NCBI GenBank assembly: GCA_029783825.1
Contig: JAREIK010009572.1
Location: forward strand, 62,001 to 126,000
DNA: 64,000 nucleotides
Direction: 5' to 3'
Origin: Sapria himalayana
Taxonomy: Eukaryota; Streptophyta; Magnoliopsida; Malpighiales; Rafflesiaceae
Made by a program: the position numbers and the translations under genes. The notes under the pieces were generated by a model. That model was given only the letters and a program-made list of their open reading frames with translations, did not search any database and was not told where the DNA came from. Below, piece by piece: positions 45,781 to 57,420 of the stretch (position 1 is its first letter; every line of letters begins with the position of its first letter).

Positions 45781-47115
45781 ATGTTTTCAAAAACTCAAAA
45801 CACATCAAACTCGGGTTTAATTCCTATTCCCCTGTTCGATGGTGATAATTTTGACTATTGGCTTGTCAAAATGCGAACATTATTTATCTCCCAAGACATA
45901 TGGGAAATAGTTGTTTCTGGATATGAAGAAGCTCCTAATTTCTCTATTCTGGAAGATAAAGAACTGTTACAAGAGAAGGAATTGAAGAAATTAAATGCTA
46001 AGGCATTACTTTTCATCCAACATGGTGTAAGTAATGCGATATTTCCTAGATTACTTGGCTGCACTCAAGCCAAGGAGGCATGGGACCTCCTAATCGAGGA
46101 ATACCAAGGAGATAAGAAGGCTCGAGGAGCTCTTCTGCACTCCTTGAGAAAAGACTTCGAGAATCTGAGTATGAAAAACTCAGATTCTCTTACTGAGTTT
46201 TCAACTCAGTTCTTAGATATTGTTAATCAACTGAAGATTCATGGAGAAAATGTCTCTGAGACTCGATTGGTTGAAAAACTTTTAATCTGCATGCCTGATA
46301 AATTTGATGCCATTGTGGCAGTTATTGAGGAGACCAAAGACCTATCAAAACTCTCCATCCAGCAAGTTTTGAGCTCCCTGAAGTCTTATGAGGGTCGATT
46401 ACTGAAGAGAGCAGAAAGTTCTGCAGAGACTGCAATGCAGTCAAGATGGGAAGATAACTCTATTAAGGCTGAAGAGCAATACAGAGATATGAAGAACAAG
46501 AAAAATGCACTAAGGTATGGATCTAAAAATAAAAATAAAAATAAAATTAAAACAGGCTCTTTTTCTTCTCATTCTTCAGACTCATCTAAGGAACAAGGTT
46601 CTTCTTGCACTATTTGCAAGAGACTAAACCACACTGCGACAGAGTGTTGGTTTAGAAAACAAAATCAGTGCCAAAACTGTAAAAAGTTTGGGCACAGTTC
46701 AAAGAACTGTAAGAACATATCCAACCAGAGTGCTGGTTTTACAGAACGAGTAAGTTCTGTAGAACATCTGTTTTATGTAAATGAAACAGAAAATACACAC
46801 TCAGTAAATACTTGGTTTCTGGACAGTGGCTGCTCAAACCACATGTCTGGAAATGAAGAGATATTTATGGATTTACTTCCAGTAGTAAATTCACAAGTCA
46901 AATTGGGGAATGGTGAACTAGTTCAGGCGCAAGCCAAGGGCAGAGTGGCTGTACCCACCTGTTCTGGAACAAAGTTCATAAAAGATGTACTTCTGGTTCC
47001 TGCCTTGGACCAGAACCTACTAAGTGTCGGCCAATTAATTGAAAAAGGCTATAAATTAATGTTTGAAAATAAAATATGTAAAATTTTTGACCAAAATTGC
47101 AATAAACCTTACTAG
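45781..47115 (+). CDS. Copia gag-protease open frame
   Basis: 444 codons from the first ATG after the leader. The N-terminal gag part begins with the plant copia pattern 'PLFDGDNFDYWLVKMRTLF' and continues with the helical capsid-like region (AWDLLIEEYQGDKK). Two CCHC zinc knuckles, CTICKRLNHTATEC (residue 276 on) and CQNCKKFGHSSKNC (297 on), bind the RNA. The aspartic protease active site WFLDSGCSNHMSG is at about residue 345. The frame stops at TAG (47113-47115) shortly after the GAG-pre-integrase start. The same frame then continues open, so the stop is a point lesion in a polyprotein. Gag itself looks intact and could be made. Confidence 0.93.
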   Translation: MFSKTQNTSNSGLIPIPLFDGDNFDYWLVKMRTLFISQDIWEIVVSGYEEAPNFSILEDKELLQEKELKKLNAKALLFIQHGVSNAIFPRLLGCTQAKEAWDLLIEEYQGDKKARGALLHSLRKDFENLSMKNSDSLTEFSTQFLDIVNQLKIHGENVSETRLVEKLLICMPDKFDAIVAVIEETKDLSKLSIQQVLSSLKSYEGRLLKRAESSAETAMQSRWEDNSIKAEEQYRDMKNKKNALRYGSKNKNKNKIKTGSFSSHSSDSSKEQGSSCTICKRLNHTATECWFRKQNQCQNCKKFGHSSKNCKNISNQSAGFTERVSSVEHLFYVNETENTHSVNTWFLDSGCSNHMSGNEEIFMDLLPVVNSQVKLGNGELVQAQAKGRVAVPTCSGTKFIKDVLLVPALDQNLLSVGQLIEKGYKLMFENKICKIFDQNCNKPY

Positions 47116-49911
47116 ATTGTAAAAATGTCGAGTGGAAGAAGTTTTCCACTGACATTTGCTGAGAAAACAGATAAGGCATTCTCAATGAATGTCCAATCTG
47201 TCACCTCTCTATGGCACAGAAGGTTTGGGCATTTGAATTACTCTGACCTAAAAAATATTTTTCAAAATAATTTGGTAACTGGTGTGCCCTCAAACCTTAC
47301 ACCACCTAATTCTATCTGTGAAGTATGTTCACTGGGAAAACAATCCAGAAGAAGCTTTCCGAAACACTCTGTCTGGAAAGCTTCTCAACCTCTGGAATTA
47401 CTACATGCTGACATATGTGGTCCTATGTCAGTAAAATCCTTAGGCAGTAGCAGTTATTTTCTGTTATTTATAGATGACTGCACAAGATATATATGAGTTT
47501 TTTTCTTGAAGCACAAATCTGAAGCACTTGAATGCTTCAAGAAACTTTTACACTTGTTGAGAGACAATCTGGTCTAAGTGTCAAGTCACTTAGAACAGAC
47601 ATAGGAGGTGAGTTCCTCTCTCAAAAATTCACAGATTACTGTGAATCTAAAGGAATAACTAGACAACTTACCACTGCCTACTCACCACAACAGAATGGAG
47701 TTGTGGAGAGGAAAAATAGAACCATAATGGAAATGGCCAGAATATTGTTAAATCAGAAAAACCTACCAAAGATATTTTGGGCAGAGGCAGTGAACACTTC
47801 TGTGTACCTACTCAATAGATGCCCAACCAAAGCACTGGAAAACATAACTCCATTGCAAGCCTGGACTAGTAGGAAGCCTAGTGTTAAACACCTAAAGGTA
47901 TTCGGAAGTGTATGTTACTCCCATATACCAAGTGCACACAGAACCAAATTAGACTCCAAGAGTCTAAAATGTATTTTAGTAGGTTACAGTCTGCAATCCA
48001 AGGGTTACAGACTGTACTCACCAGAAACAAAGACATTTCTGGTGAGTAGAGATATTCTGATTGATGAAAACAGCATGTGGGATGGAAATTTAAGTGAAGC
48101 TAATTCTGGAACCGAAAATGGTTGCACAGAAGCTGGTGCAACCTGCTATAAATTTAAAAATGCTCCAAGGTATGATTTCGGCTCACCCTCTACTTTTACT
48201 TCTGAAATTAATTCTGATTCTGATTCTTTTACTGAACATGATTCCAAATATAAGTCCAAATCTGTTTCTGAACATAGTGATTGTACATCATCTAATTCTG
48301 AATCGAGGAATGAAATTAGTAAAATAACCCCTGTAAAGTATAGAGACCTATCGGACATTTATCAGAGATGTAACTACACCTCAGTTGAGAAACTCAACTA
48401 TGAAGAGGCTGTAAAACATCAATTCTGGTTCAAAGCGATGCAGACAGAAATGTCTGTTATCGAGAAAAATAACACTTGGACTTTAGTTGACTTACCTCAA
48501 AATAAACACAGTATAGGTGTTAAGTGGATTTATAGAATTAAAATTAAATCAAACTTAAATCAACCTGTATACAAGGCTCGATTGGTAGCCAAAGGCTACT
48601 CACAAAAACCCGGATTAGACTACTATGAAACCTTTGCTCCAGTGGCAAGGTTAGAAACCATAAGGCTTTTAATAGCCTTAGCCGGACGGAAAGGTTGGAA
48701 TTTATTCCAATTAGATATAAAATCTGCCTTTCTAAATGGAAAACTTTAGGAAGAGATATATGTAGAACAACCCCCCTGGGTTTGTGAAAAAGGGGAGTGA
48801 ACACTGTGTTTATAAATTAAATAAGGCCTTGTATGGGTTGAAACAAGCTCCTCGTGCTTGGTATCAACAAATCAACTCTTATCTTCTGAATCAAGGATTC
48901 AGTAGAAGCAAGAGTGAGCCTACACTCTATATTAAGAGAGATAATAATTCTGGAATTTTGATTGTTTCCTTGTATGTTGATGATATAATATTTACAAGTA
49001 ATAAAACAGAATTGATAAATAATTTTAGGAGAGAAATGGAATTTAGATATGAAATGTCTGATCTAGGAAGTTTAAAACAATTCCTAGGACTTGAAATAAT
49101 TCAAGACACAAGTGGTGTGTCCGTTTCTCAAACCTCATACATTAAACTAGTATTGAAAAACTTTGGAATGAGTGACTGTAAACCAGTGTCTACCCCTTTA
49201 GAAGTAAATCAGAAACTTCTTTCAGCTAAGGGTAAACCAGTAAATATGAAAAATTTCAGAAGTCTAATAGGCAGTCTGCTGTATGCATCAGCAACCAGAC
49301 CTGACATAGTTTTCTCAGTTCATTTGCTATCACGTTTTATGCACTGTCCGAATCATATACACTTAAGTGCTGCTAAACGTATATTGAGATATCTCAAAGG
49401 TACACTTAATTTAGGTCTGAAATATCATAGAATTAATCATACAGAAATCATAGGTTATTGTGATAGTGATTGGGGAGGAAATCTAGAGGATTACAAAAGT
49501 ACCTCTGGATATGTATTTAATCTTGGAACTGCTGCAGTTTCTTGGCAGTCCAAGAAACAATCAACTGTAGCCTTGTCCACTACTGAAGCTGAATATGTTT
49601 CAGCTTCAGTTGCAACCTCTCAAGCCTTATGGCTTAGAAAACTGTTGGGTGACTTAGATAAAGTCCAAAAATATCCAACAAAAATTCTGTGTGATAATCA
49701 ATCCACTATATCTATTGCGAATGATATGGTAATGCACAGCCGAACTAAACACATAGGTTTGAAATATCATTTCATTAAGGATACGATTGAATCTAATGAA
49801 GTTAAGTTGGTTTTTTGCAGGACTGAAGATTAAGTAGCTGATATATTCACAAAGTCTTTACCAAGAGAAAAGCTTATCTATTTGAGAGAAAAGCTTGGAC
49901 TGACCTCAACT
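47116..49911 (+). pseudogene. Copia pol: integrase, reverse transcriptase, RNase H, disrupted
   Basis: Continuing from gag-protease, the integrase zinc domain (LWHRRFGHL ... CEVCSLGK) is at 47209-47340. The core has catalytic Asp residues in LLHADICGP and LRTDIGGEF, and Glu in QQNGVVERKNRT. Reverse transcriptase runs from NYEEAVKHQFW (about 48396), with FQLDIKSAFLNGKL, ALYGLKQAPRAW and SLYVDDIIF (YVDD at 48973-48984). RNase H has YCDSDWGG, TTEAEYVSAS, CDNQSTISIA and SRTKHIGLKYHF. Lesions: stops at 47113-47115, 47494-47496, 48747-48749 and 49831-49833, a one-base loss near 47550 and a one-base gain in the C run near 48772. Every stop can be explained by a C-to-T or G-to-A change. No single polyprotein can be made. 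Confidence 0.94.
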
Positions 49912-49920
49912 ACATCGAAT

Positions 49921-49929
49921 CGGGGGGAT
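49921..49929 (+). other. Polypurine tract
   Basis: cggggggat immediately before the 3' LTR, the expected primer for plus-strand DNA synthesis. Confidence 0.75.
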
Positions 49930-50235
49930 TGTTGACGGGCTATTCGATTGTGTTAGGATATGGAAGTAAAGTTACAAATTTGCCCTTAATGAGCAATTAT
50001 CGTGCATTACTGTAAAGTTTTTTTTTTAATAAATTTACGCGTTTTAATTATCGGACTGATATAAAAGCCGATATTTTTTTTGACCTAGCGGCTGGATGAT
50101 AACTATTGATTGTTTTTGAATTGGCTCTGCTGCGTGATATCTCTTCTTCTCCTCTATTCTTCTCTTCTTCTTGAATCTGCTTCTGTTCTTGAGAATTTCT
50201 TGTTTTAAACAAGAAATAGTTGTTTCAAAACAACA
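49930..50235 (+). repeat. 3' LTR of the copia element
   Basis: 306 bp, TGTTGACGGG to CAACA, nearly identical to the 5' LTR (two substitutions, two small indels), with TATAAAAG at 50060-50067. Confidence 0.97.
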
Positions 50236-50700
50236 GATTCAGCCATGGGAGTTTCATCACCATTTTGCAGACCATGTCCATTTGATGCGCTGTGACTAAC
50301 AGTAATGCTAGCCCCACTCTTGATAAAAACAGAGAGAGAACTTTGCAGCTCACTGCTTTCCATGCACAAAGATGGGATCAGATTATTCACAGAAACTACC
50401 CTAGGCGTATAGACAGGATCATGATGAAAGTATATAAAGTTGTATAATGGACTCTTTGGAATAGAATTGAAGTCAGGATTATTCATAATATAAATGGAAT
50501 TTTGATGTTTCTCCAAAAAAATTGTACAACCATTTATGGCATTTACTGTTCTCATTCCAAATTCCACTGTAACCATGCAGTTTCATCTCCTCTTCTAATT
50601 CCTCAAAATGGTCCATCTCCTGAAAACACATAATATCAACAGACCACAAGTCCAGCTGAAAAAGTATTTTTGGCTGTTTAAACTCTAATTCCAGTATATA
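50236..50700 (-). pseudogene. CCR4-type deadenylase (endonuclease/exonuclease/phosphatase family) fragment
   Basis: On the minus strand from about 50690, PKILFQLDLWSVDIMCFQEM is followed by DHFEELEEEMKLHGYSGIW, the catalytic-core pattern of plant CCR4-like deadenylases, including the Glu of the metal-binding 'CxQE' motif. After a one-base loss near 50555 it continues MRTVNAINGCTIFW ('MRTGNAxDGCAIFWR' in the family). It then jumps to NPDFNSIPKSPLYNFI, which corresponds to the later 'GDFNSTPxSxLYxFI' motif. A large internal part is therefore missing. The open frame to 50205 runs into the LTR. CCR4 homologues shorten poly(A) tails of mRNA; this piece cannot. It is a broken fragment split by the copia insertion. 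Confidence 0.75.
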
Positions 50701-51899
50701 ATGATGTATTTGATGTTATAATTATCTCTGATGAGTATCCTTTCTCTCTAGGATCAGTAGCCCTTGCTCACACATACAACTCCCATGATTTATTTTTGTA
50801 CATCATGCTCTGATATTATGGACAAATTCAATATTATAAATGAAAAATACAGCTTGAAATAATTAATTACAATATAACTTAATCAAATTTTTTACACAAA
50901 TGATTCAAATATATTGTGCAAACAGAAAATTTGACTGAGACAATGTACATAACATGTGTTCCCATCTGAACATAAAGAAAAAAAAAAGTAAAAAAGGAGA
51001 AAAATTATAAAATTTAATAATTTTCTTCAATAGTTTTTATTTTTCTTTGAATATTGTTATAACAAATAACAATTTATCTAAATATCTTTACTGTAATAAT
51101 ATTTAAATTTATACTTAATTTATCTCTCATATTCTATTTGTTATTAGATGCTAGGATATTTCTCTTTATGAATTGTATAATCAAATACTTTGATTTAGAT
51201 ATTATTTTTTGTCTTACTTACATTGTTTTGTAGTTTCGAAAGGCTTCAATCCTGCTCTTTAGACATGTGTGAGTAATGATTTATCTCATCTGATTTACTT
51301 AGATATGTCAGAGTCTAGCAGAGTTGAGACTCAAGATAATAAAATATTTTTATTAACTTTATTGATTATTATATATGTTTTACCTAATTATTTTTTTTTA
51401 TTTTAATTTTTTGATTCATTTAATTTTTAAAGAAAAAAAATTAGTTTATAAAAATATAAAAAACAATCAGAAGTGATGATATTTTAGATCATAAGGTACA
51501 CAATAGAGTTTTAAATGAAAAAATGGTACTTTTTTCAGGGATATTTCAACTTTTATTTATGCAAAATGTGACTTGTGTATGATAAAAGGAAAGGGTCATG
51601 ATTTGGTGAAACCAAATGAGCTAATGACTAGGAAAGAGGATTGGGAATTTAGGGATGATTTTCTAATGGAGAGAATTAAAATAGATGAATTGTTCTCATC
51701 TTGTAATAGTTAAATGGTTATGAAGGTTTTATATGAAGCTTCAAAGAATATTCAAAGGAGAATGGAGAAACTGATATGCATGGTAGATAAGGAGGAGTTA
51801 ATGAGCAAAGATTGAAAATATTGAAAAATTTGGCTCTCTAATAACAAAAAAGATAAAAAATAAAAAAAAATTTGTAATTGTCAAATGTTGAAACATTTA
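50701..51899. other. Intronic DNA; one unassigned semi-open stretch
   Basis: Mostly AT-rich. About 51580-51830 reads in one plus frame with one stop (GKGHDLVKPNELMTRKEDWE ... DELFSSC), with a less AT-biased composition than its surroundings. I do not recognise the protein; it could be TE-derived. The rest shows nothing. Confidence 0.35.
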
Positions 51900-52700
51900 C
51901 TATTTCTTAATTATGTGATTTTGCACTAAGTCATCTTGCATAAGATAATATATTAATTACATATGAAAAATATTTTTTTTCATTGTGATATTGAGGAAGA
52001 GATGTATATCAGATCTTAATTTGCTAGATTTTTTATCGTAATTATTTCTTTTAGATTCAATATGCATTGAAAATAAATTTTTATTTTTTTATTTTAGTTC
52101 AAATGACATACTTATTTTTTTGGTCTTATATATAGATGATATTCTGATTATCAGACATGATACGTTTAGAATTTTACAATTGAATAAGTACTTTCAATTA
52201 TTATTTCAGATAAATGAATAAATGAGATGCAAATATTTATTGGATATCCCTTGACAGTTGTCTTTTTTGTCTCACTCTGATAAATGTGCCTAGTAAGTTA
52301 AGATTTTGTTTTGTATATAATGTTAATCTTTTAATTGATTTGATTATTTTTATGAGAATTATTAGAAATATTAACTTATTATTATTAGCCTAAATATAAT
52401 CTATATTGTTAGTTTATGTAGTCATTTTCTAGATTATTCACATGTTTACTATGATATATTTTTTTGCACACTTTAATATTTGAAAAATTCTTTGAAACTT
52501 AGTATTTTGTTTGATGATTATGAACATCTTCTGTTAGTTGAATGCTCATATTATAGTTAGACTCCAACTTATGTGTAGAAGAGGTTTATTATAGGTTATA
52601 TTATTTATCATGTAAGCCATATAATCTACTAAAAAGTAAGAAGCAAATAGTTGACTCCAAATCCAATACAAATTAAAGTGCACAATGCTTACTAGTATAT
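51900..52700 (+). pseudogene. Decayed Ty1/copia reverse transcriptase fragment
   Basis: LYIDDILII at about 52126 matches the copia YVDD region. The following words (LQLNKYFQLLFQINE, about 52175) sit where 'LKxxLxxxFxMKD' is expected. Later decay around 52240-52560 is only generally compatible. Stops are frequent. Confidence 0.5.
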
Positions 52701-53439
52701 GCTAGATTCTTTGGATTATATATCTACTTGATAATATTAATTTTCGGTTACTTATCCCACTATTTAACATTATAACGCTCAAATAATAATACATATAGTC
52801 TAGAATTTATTATTTTATGAGTAAACAAATTATTTATAAATAATTTTTTTGTTTCATATAAAAGATCAAGAATGAGATAATTGGTATATTTTATATTTCT
52901 ATAGTAAATTAACTTGTAGATACAGTTATGAATGTCTTGATAAAGTATCATCTTATTTTTCTTTTTTTTTTAATTTGTTATTTTCGATATTTATGTACCA
53001 TTATGATAGGATGATGTTGTGATTTCTCTTTTTTCTTTTTTAGTTTTTTTATTCTTTATTTTTTCTGATTGAAGAAATCAATATGTGAATTGTCCATATA
53101 GATATTTCAAGTATTTATAAGTTAGGGATTGTTATTTGATGCTATTGGCTATTATCTATCATTATAGAATTTATTGAGTTTAGATTATGTGATTTTCTTT
53201 ATTAAAGTTTATAACTCTTATTTTTTCATTAATTCAATACAATATAAGGATAGTATGCATAATTAATGTTTACTATTTTTGGTTATGATATTAAATTAAT
53301 GCTTACTAATATTTTATTGTGTATGTTGTCTTTCATATATATGTGACCTTTTACTTTTATTTTTTTTCTCTTTTATACTCTATGAATTTGAGAACCCAAT
53401 ATGTGGGTTGATCTTATCCAGGCTAGAGTTATGCATACA
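52701..53439. other. AT-rich DNA, probable old LTR relics
   Basis: Two similar passages, 'aatcaatatgtgaattgtcc' (about 53077) and 'gagaacccaatatgtgggttgatctt' (about 53390), resemble LTR words following other copia relics ('gaagctaatatgtgagttgtctt' at 18755). No gene. Confidence 0.35.
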
Positions 53440-54900
53440 CATTGTGCATATTATTTATATTGAGAGTTTCATTATCTTTATTTTTATTAAAGCTTTGGAG
53501 TTAAGTTTTCAATGCTAGCACACCCCACATAATAATATCTTTTTCAAAAAGAAAAAATATATATTTAGTGTATATGATTCAGATCCTCCTCTTTGATATG
53601 ATTATTTTGAAGTTTTCTTTTGGGAGATGCAATTCTAATAATAAATTTATGCATCATTTGAATATCTTCTTTATATTTTTTTGGTATGTGTTTCTTTAGA
53701 TTTTGTACTTTTAAGATGATGAAGTGTATATTTCTTAGTTATTCTAATATGCAGTAAAAATTCAAATATTATTTCAATGAGACTAGTACAATATTCGTGA
53801 TTATTGATATTATATTTTTTAAGTAATAGTCATTTTTCAACGAGTTTATGAGGAGTAAGATTTAGAAAATGTATTTGATCTTAATATTTTTTTGTATTCC
53901 TTTGGGGTTTACCTCTAGCTTCCAATATGGAGGGAGAGTTACCTATTAGTTACATTTAAATTTATTTCGCATGTATGATGAAGACTCACTTGTTGAGTTG
54001 TCATATATACCAATGAATTCAAAATAGAATGATTGGTGAGATTGAGTTATTTTTAAGATTCTATCTGATTATTATGAGATCAAATGTAATTTATATGTTT
54101 AGTATATCTATTTATTTTTTAGATTTTATATGATAGATTTACTTAGAAATATTTTTTTGCATACTAAGGTATGTGAAAAAATCATAAGGCCATGTGTTTT
54201 CCTGTAGGAATCACGAAAATTTATAATTAGCCTATTGCTTAGATTTGAGTTGAGTACTAACTTGTGTAGAGTTGAAATTATAAGACCATGTTTTTTATAT
54301 TTTTTTGAGACAATCTTGTCTCATAAAAAAGTAAGAAATAAACAAATATTTTGAGTTAATATGTAATAACAAAGTTCATGGCGATAATATTAGTAATATG
54401 TGAAATATTTTAGATCATACACATGTTTGTTGAGAATGAGGATGATAGAATATTGGTGATCATTAATATTTTATTTCTTGAGTAAAATTTATTTTTTAAC
54501 GAGTCTATAAGGAATAAGATCTAGAAAATGTATATGATCCTATTATTTTTATTTATTATATTGGAGTTTCCCTTGAAGTTCTAGTTGGGAGGGAGAGTTA
54601 CCTATCAATTATATTTGAACATTGTTTACATGCATGATGAAGACTCATTTGTTGAGTCGGCATGTATACTAACAAATTAAAAATTGAATGACTCTGATGA
54701 GATGAGTTCTTGGAAAGAGAATCTTACTTGAGTTATTTTCAAGATTATATTTAATTATTACTAGACTAAATATAATTTATATAATCAATATAGTTCGGTA
54801 TTTTTTATATTCTATACGACATATTTATTTAGACATAGTTTTTTGTATATTGAGATATTTTACCTTGAACTCATACATATATTTATTCATTCAATTTTGA
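53440..54900 (+). pseudogene. Decayed Ty1/copia integrase C-terminal region, partly duplicated
   Basis: At about 53610-53840 the order FGMCFFRF, MMKCIFLSYSNMQ, FKYYFN, FVIIDIIFF matches 'VFGCxCFVH ... KCIFVGYSxTQKGYKCYxP ... YVSxDVTFF' of copia integrase. The block 53760-54170 is repeated with divergence at 54410-54850 (shared words 'gagggagagttacctat', 'catgatgaagactca(c/t)ttgttgag'). No open frame remains. Confidence 0.6.
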
Positions 54901-56399
54901 ATCATACATATATTTTGAGTTCGAGGTAATGATAATAATTACTCGTGAAATATTTTGAATCATACACATATTTGAGGAGATTATATATATATTCTTTCTC
55001 ATATTTTTTTTATTATGATAACTAAACAACAATACATATAATTTTCAATCAGATGTCATGAATTGACGATTCACATAGAGTTGAATTGTTGCATCTCAAA
55101 TGACTTGTTCTTCCATGTTAGACTCATGAGTTATGGACTTAGTAGCTAATAATTATATTACAAATAATCTCTCTTTTCATAATATCTTATTATATTTATT
55201 TAGTATTGTTGTAGTCAATGGTTAGTGCCCAAAAGTTATTGGTTATGACATGATATAACTTAGTTTTTTTTTCTTTTATGCTTTATGCTTATTTTTCATT
55301 GTATTTTTAGTTTTTTTTTGGGAATTGTCTTTTAGGACAACTTAATTTGACATTATTTTCTATTCTATAAATAATTTTTTTTACAAGATCAGATAATTTT
55401 GAAGAAAACTTTCTTTAGAATTGAGTAGGATAAATATATCCTACTCAATTTGTTATGTCTAAAAATACAATGAAAAATATACTAATGATATGACATCATA
55501 CTAGATGTTTGAGTAAAATTGACTCATTATTGGTACTTTATTGATTTTGTTGCTCATTATTAGTTATGTTGAGAATATTATATCATAGTGTTAGAGGTAA
55601 ATCTTTATTAGAGTGTGATACATGTCAATTAGGAAAATATACTAAAGCTTAATTATTTGCTTGTTAGATTGATAAAATAAGGACTTATTTTATCTAATAT
55701 ATTCTCGACTTGATTACCCATTATTAATCAATATCAAACTATTATATCCTAATTCTAGAGGTATAGCAACACTAAAGTGTGATACATGTTAATTAGTAAA
55801 GTATTTTATAACCATGATTTTGCATGTGATTTAGTTTGTTGATTTTTTCTATTTTATAATTTAGATCATAAATTCTTTTTAAGCATTTCATAAAAAATCA
55901 AAAATCATTTTCTTATAATCATAATTAATTAGGAGTGATAATTAATTAAAGTATATATAGAGTATTTTCAATATTTACTAGAATGATCACGGGATCAAAT
56001 ACCATATATCATGTGCTAATACAATCTCACATAATAAAATTATAAAAAAAATAATAAATATTTTATTGAGATAGTTCGGACAATTTTTTTTGGTATGAGT
56101 GTTCCAAAATATAATTGGGGGGATGAATTATTCATCACCAACAACCTAATTAATTGAATGTTTGTCTTCTATCATTTCTCATGGTGTCATTTTTGATCTA
56201 TCATTTTAGAAAGAAATTACCTAATCTATTTTTTCATAGTCTATGAAAATACATATTTTAAATATGATTTCTCCTAAAGTCAAGATTAAATGACTGTTTA
56301 ACATGTATGACTGTTTAGCATGTATTGCTGTACTAATATATTTTTTATCATTTACTTTTTTTTTATTTTTTTAATGGTACTAGATTGTTTAGTTCTTTT
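54901..56399. other. Intronic AT-rich DNA, unassigned
   Basis: Two similar passages about 180 bp apart ('tagaggtaaatctttattagagtgtgatacatgtcaattagg' at about 55589 and 'tagaggtatagcaacactaaagtgtgatacatgttaattag' at about 55757) suggest a local duplication of copia-like DNA. No protein motif is secure. Confidence 0.4.
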
Positions 56400-57420
56400 T
56401 CTAAGGCATTATTTCTTATATGATAATTTCAGACAATGTTGGATGAGATAATTAACTCTTATGGGACATATGAACTAGTATTTCAATATTTAGGAAAATT
56501 TGATGTTAGTTACATGTGAGTGTCCATTACAAAAATATTTTTAGATGAAAAGGTAGGTCAAAATAAAAATATATTTATTGTGAGATGCTTTTCTAAAATA
56601 TTTAGCATGAATTAGCATAATATTTTTTTTAGTAATCAAGATAGTCTTCATTCAAATTCTTATATAATTGATCGCATCTCACAAATGGATAATATTCTAA
56701 TTTATATATGTAAAAGTAGCAAGGCGCACCAAGGCGCAATGGTTTCTTGGAGCCTTAAGTTGCAAGGTATCCTTAAGGCACCAGCTTTTTTATGTAAGAC
56801 GCACCCTATTATATAAATATATTTTTAAAAATATAATCAAATATAACGATCCTCGCCTGTACAGAGCTTCGCTCCTCAGCAAAAGCGAGCCTCAGGGAAG
56901 GCTCGACTGCATGGAGGCATCATGTATGAGCTTCGCCTGCACTTGAGCCTAGGCACACCTAAGGCATGCCTTTCACAACCATGTTCTAATTTGATGTAAA
57001 GAATATTTTATTATTATGACAATAGGTAAGAGGTGTGTATGTAGCAACCATGACACCTTGAGTTTTCAATAGCATAGTCATATTCAACTTTTGTATCGTG
57101 AATACATTGTTTGGTTGGAGGTAGTCACCAAAAACTTAGTGTGCAATATTTTCATAGGCAGTCATCTTTTTAGATCATTATATATGTATCAGAAAATATT
57201 CTTCATTTTTATGGATGAGCTTTGGTGATATAATTACCTTGCTTGTTATATAAGTAGATGATATATTTATTATGATGAATGATTAGTTGAAATACAACCA
57301 AATCATGAAGTGCCCTTGGTCGTAGCTCCTGATGAATGACATTAGGAGATTCATATATTTTCTTGGGATATAAGTTATAATTAATAACTTATTTTTTTTT
57401 CTTTAATACTTTTGGACATC
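56400..57420 (+). pseudogene. Decayed Ty1/copia reverse transcriptase interrupted by a short hAT-like element
   Basis: MLDEIINSYGTYELV (about 56434) matches the RT start 'MxxEMxALxxNxTWELV'. After the insertion at 56704-56983, FDVKNIFYYYDNR and EVCM continue 'QLDVKNAFLHGDLxEEVYM'. About 57290-57380 reads TLGDSYIFLGYKL ('DLGxLRYFLGIE'). Removing the insertion and one copy of ttctaattt brings W-x-x-F-stop-FDVKNIF back into register, confirming the order of events. Many stops. Confidence 0.62.
56704..56983. mobile_element. Short non-autonomous hAT-like element (~280 bp)
   Basis: GC-richer DNA with aaggcgcaccaaggcgc near the left and gcctaggcacacctaaggc near the right, roughly inverted, bounded by ttctaattt at 56695-56703 and 56984-56992 (8- or 9-bp duplication). 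Similar 'aggcgc/cctaaggc' words occur at 13822-13900 and in the 420-bp tandem units. Exact ends are uncertain by a base or more. Confidence 0.72.

Larger units (their letters stand above)
45233..50235 (+). mobile_element. Ty1/copia LTR retrotransposon, recent, pol defective
   Basis: A complete 5.0-kb element with LTRs at 45233-45540 and 49930-50235. It has a perfect 5-bp target duplication, gattc (45228-45232 and 50236-50240), a primer-binding site, gag, protease, integrase, reverse transcriptase and RNase H in copia order (integrase before RT), and a purine tract before the 3' LTR. The two LTRs differ by two substitutions (ctgttc/ctattc; ttattc/ttcttc), one T-run length change and one ttc unit, so insertion was recent on a genomic time scale. 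It lies in the sense orientation of TAF1 inside a broken host-gene mosaic. Lineage within copia was not assigned. Confidence 0.97.
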
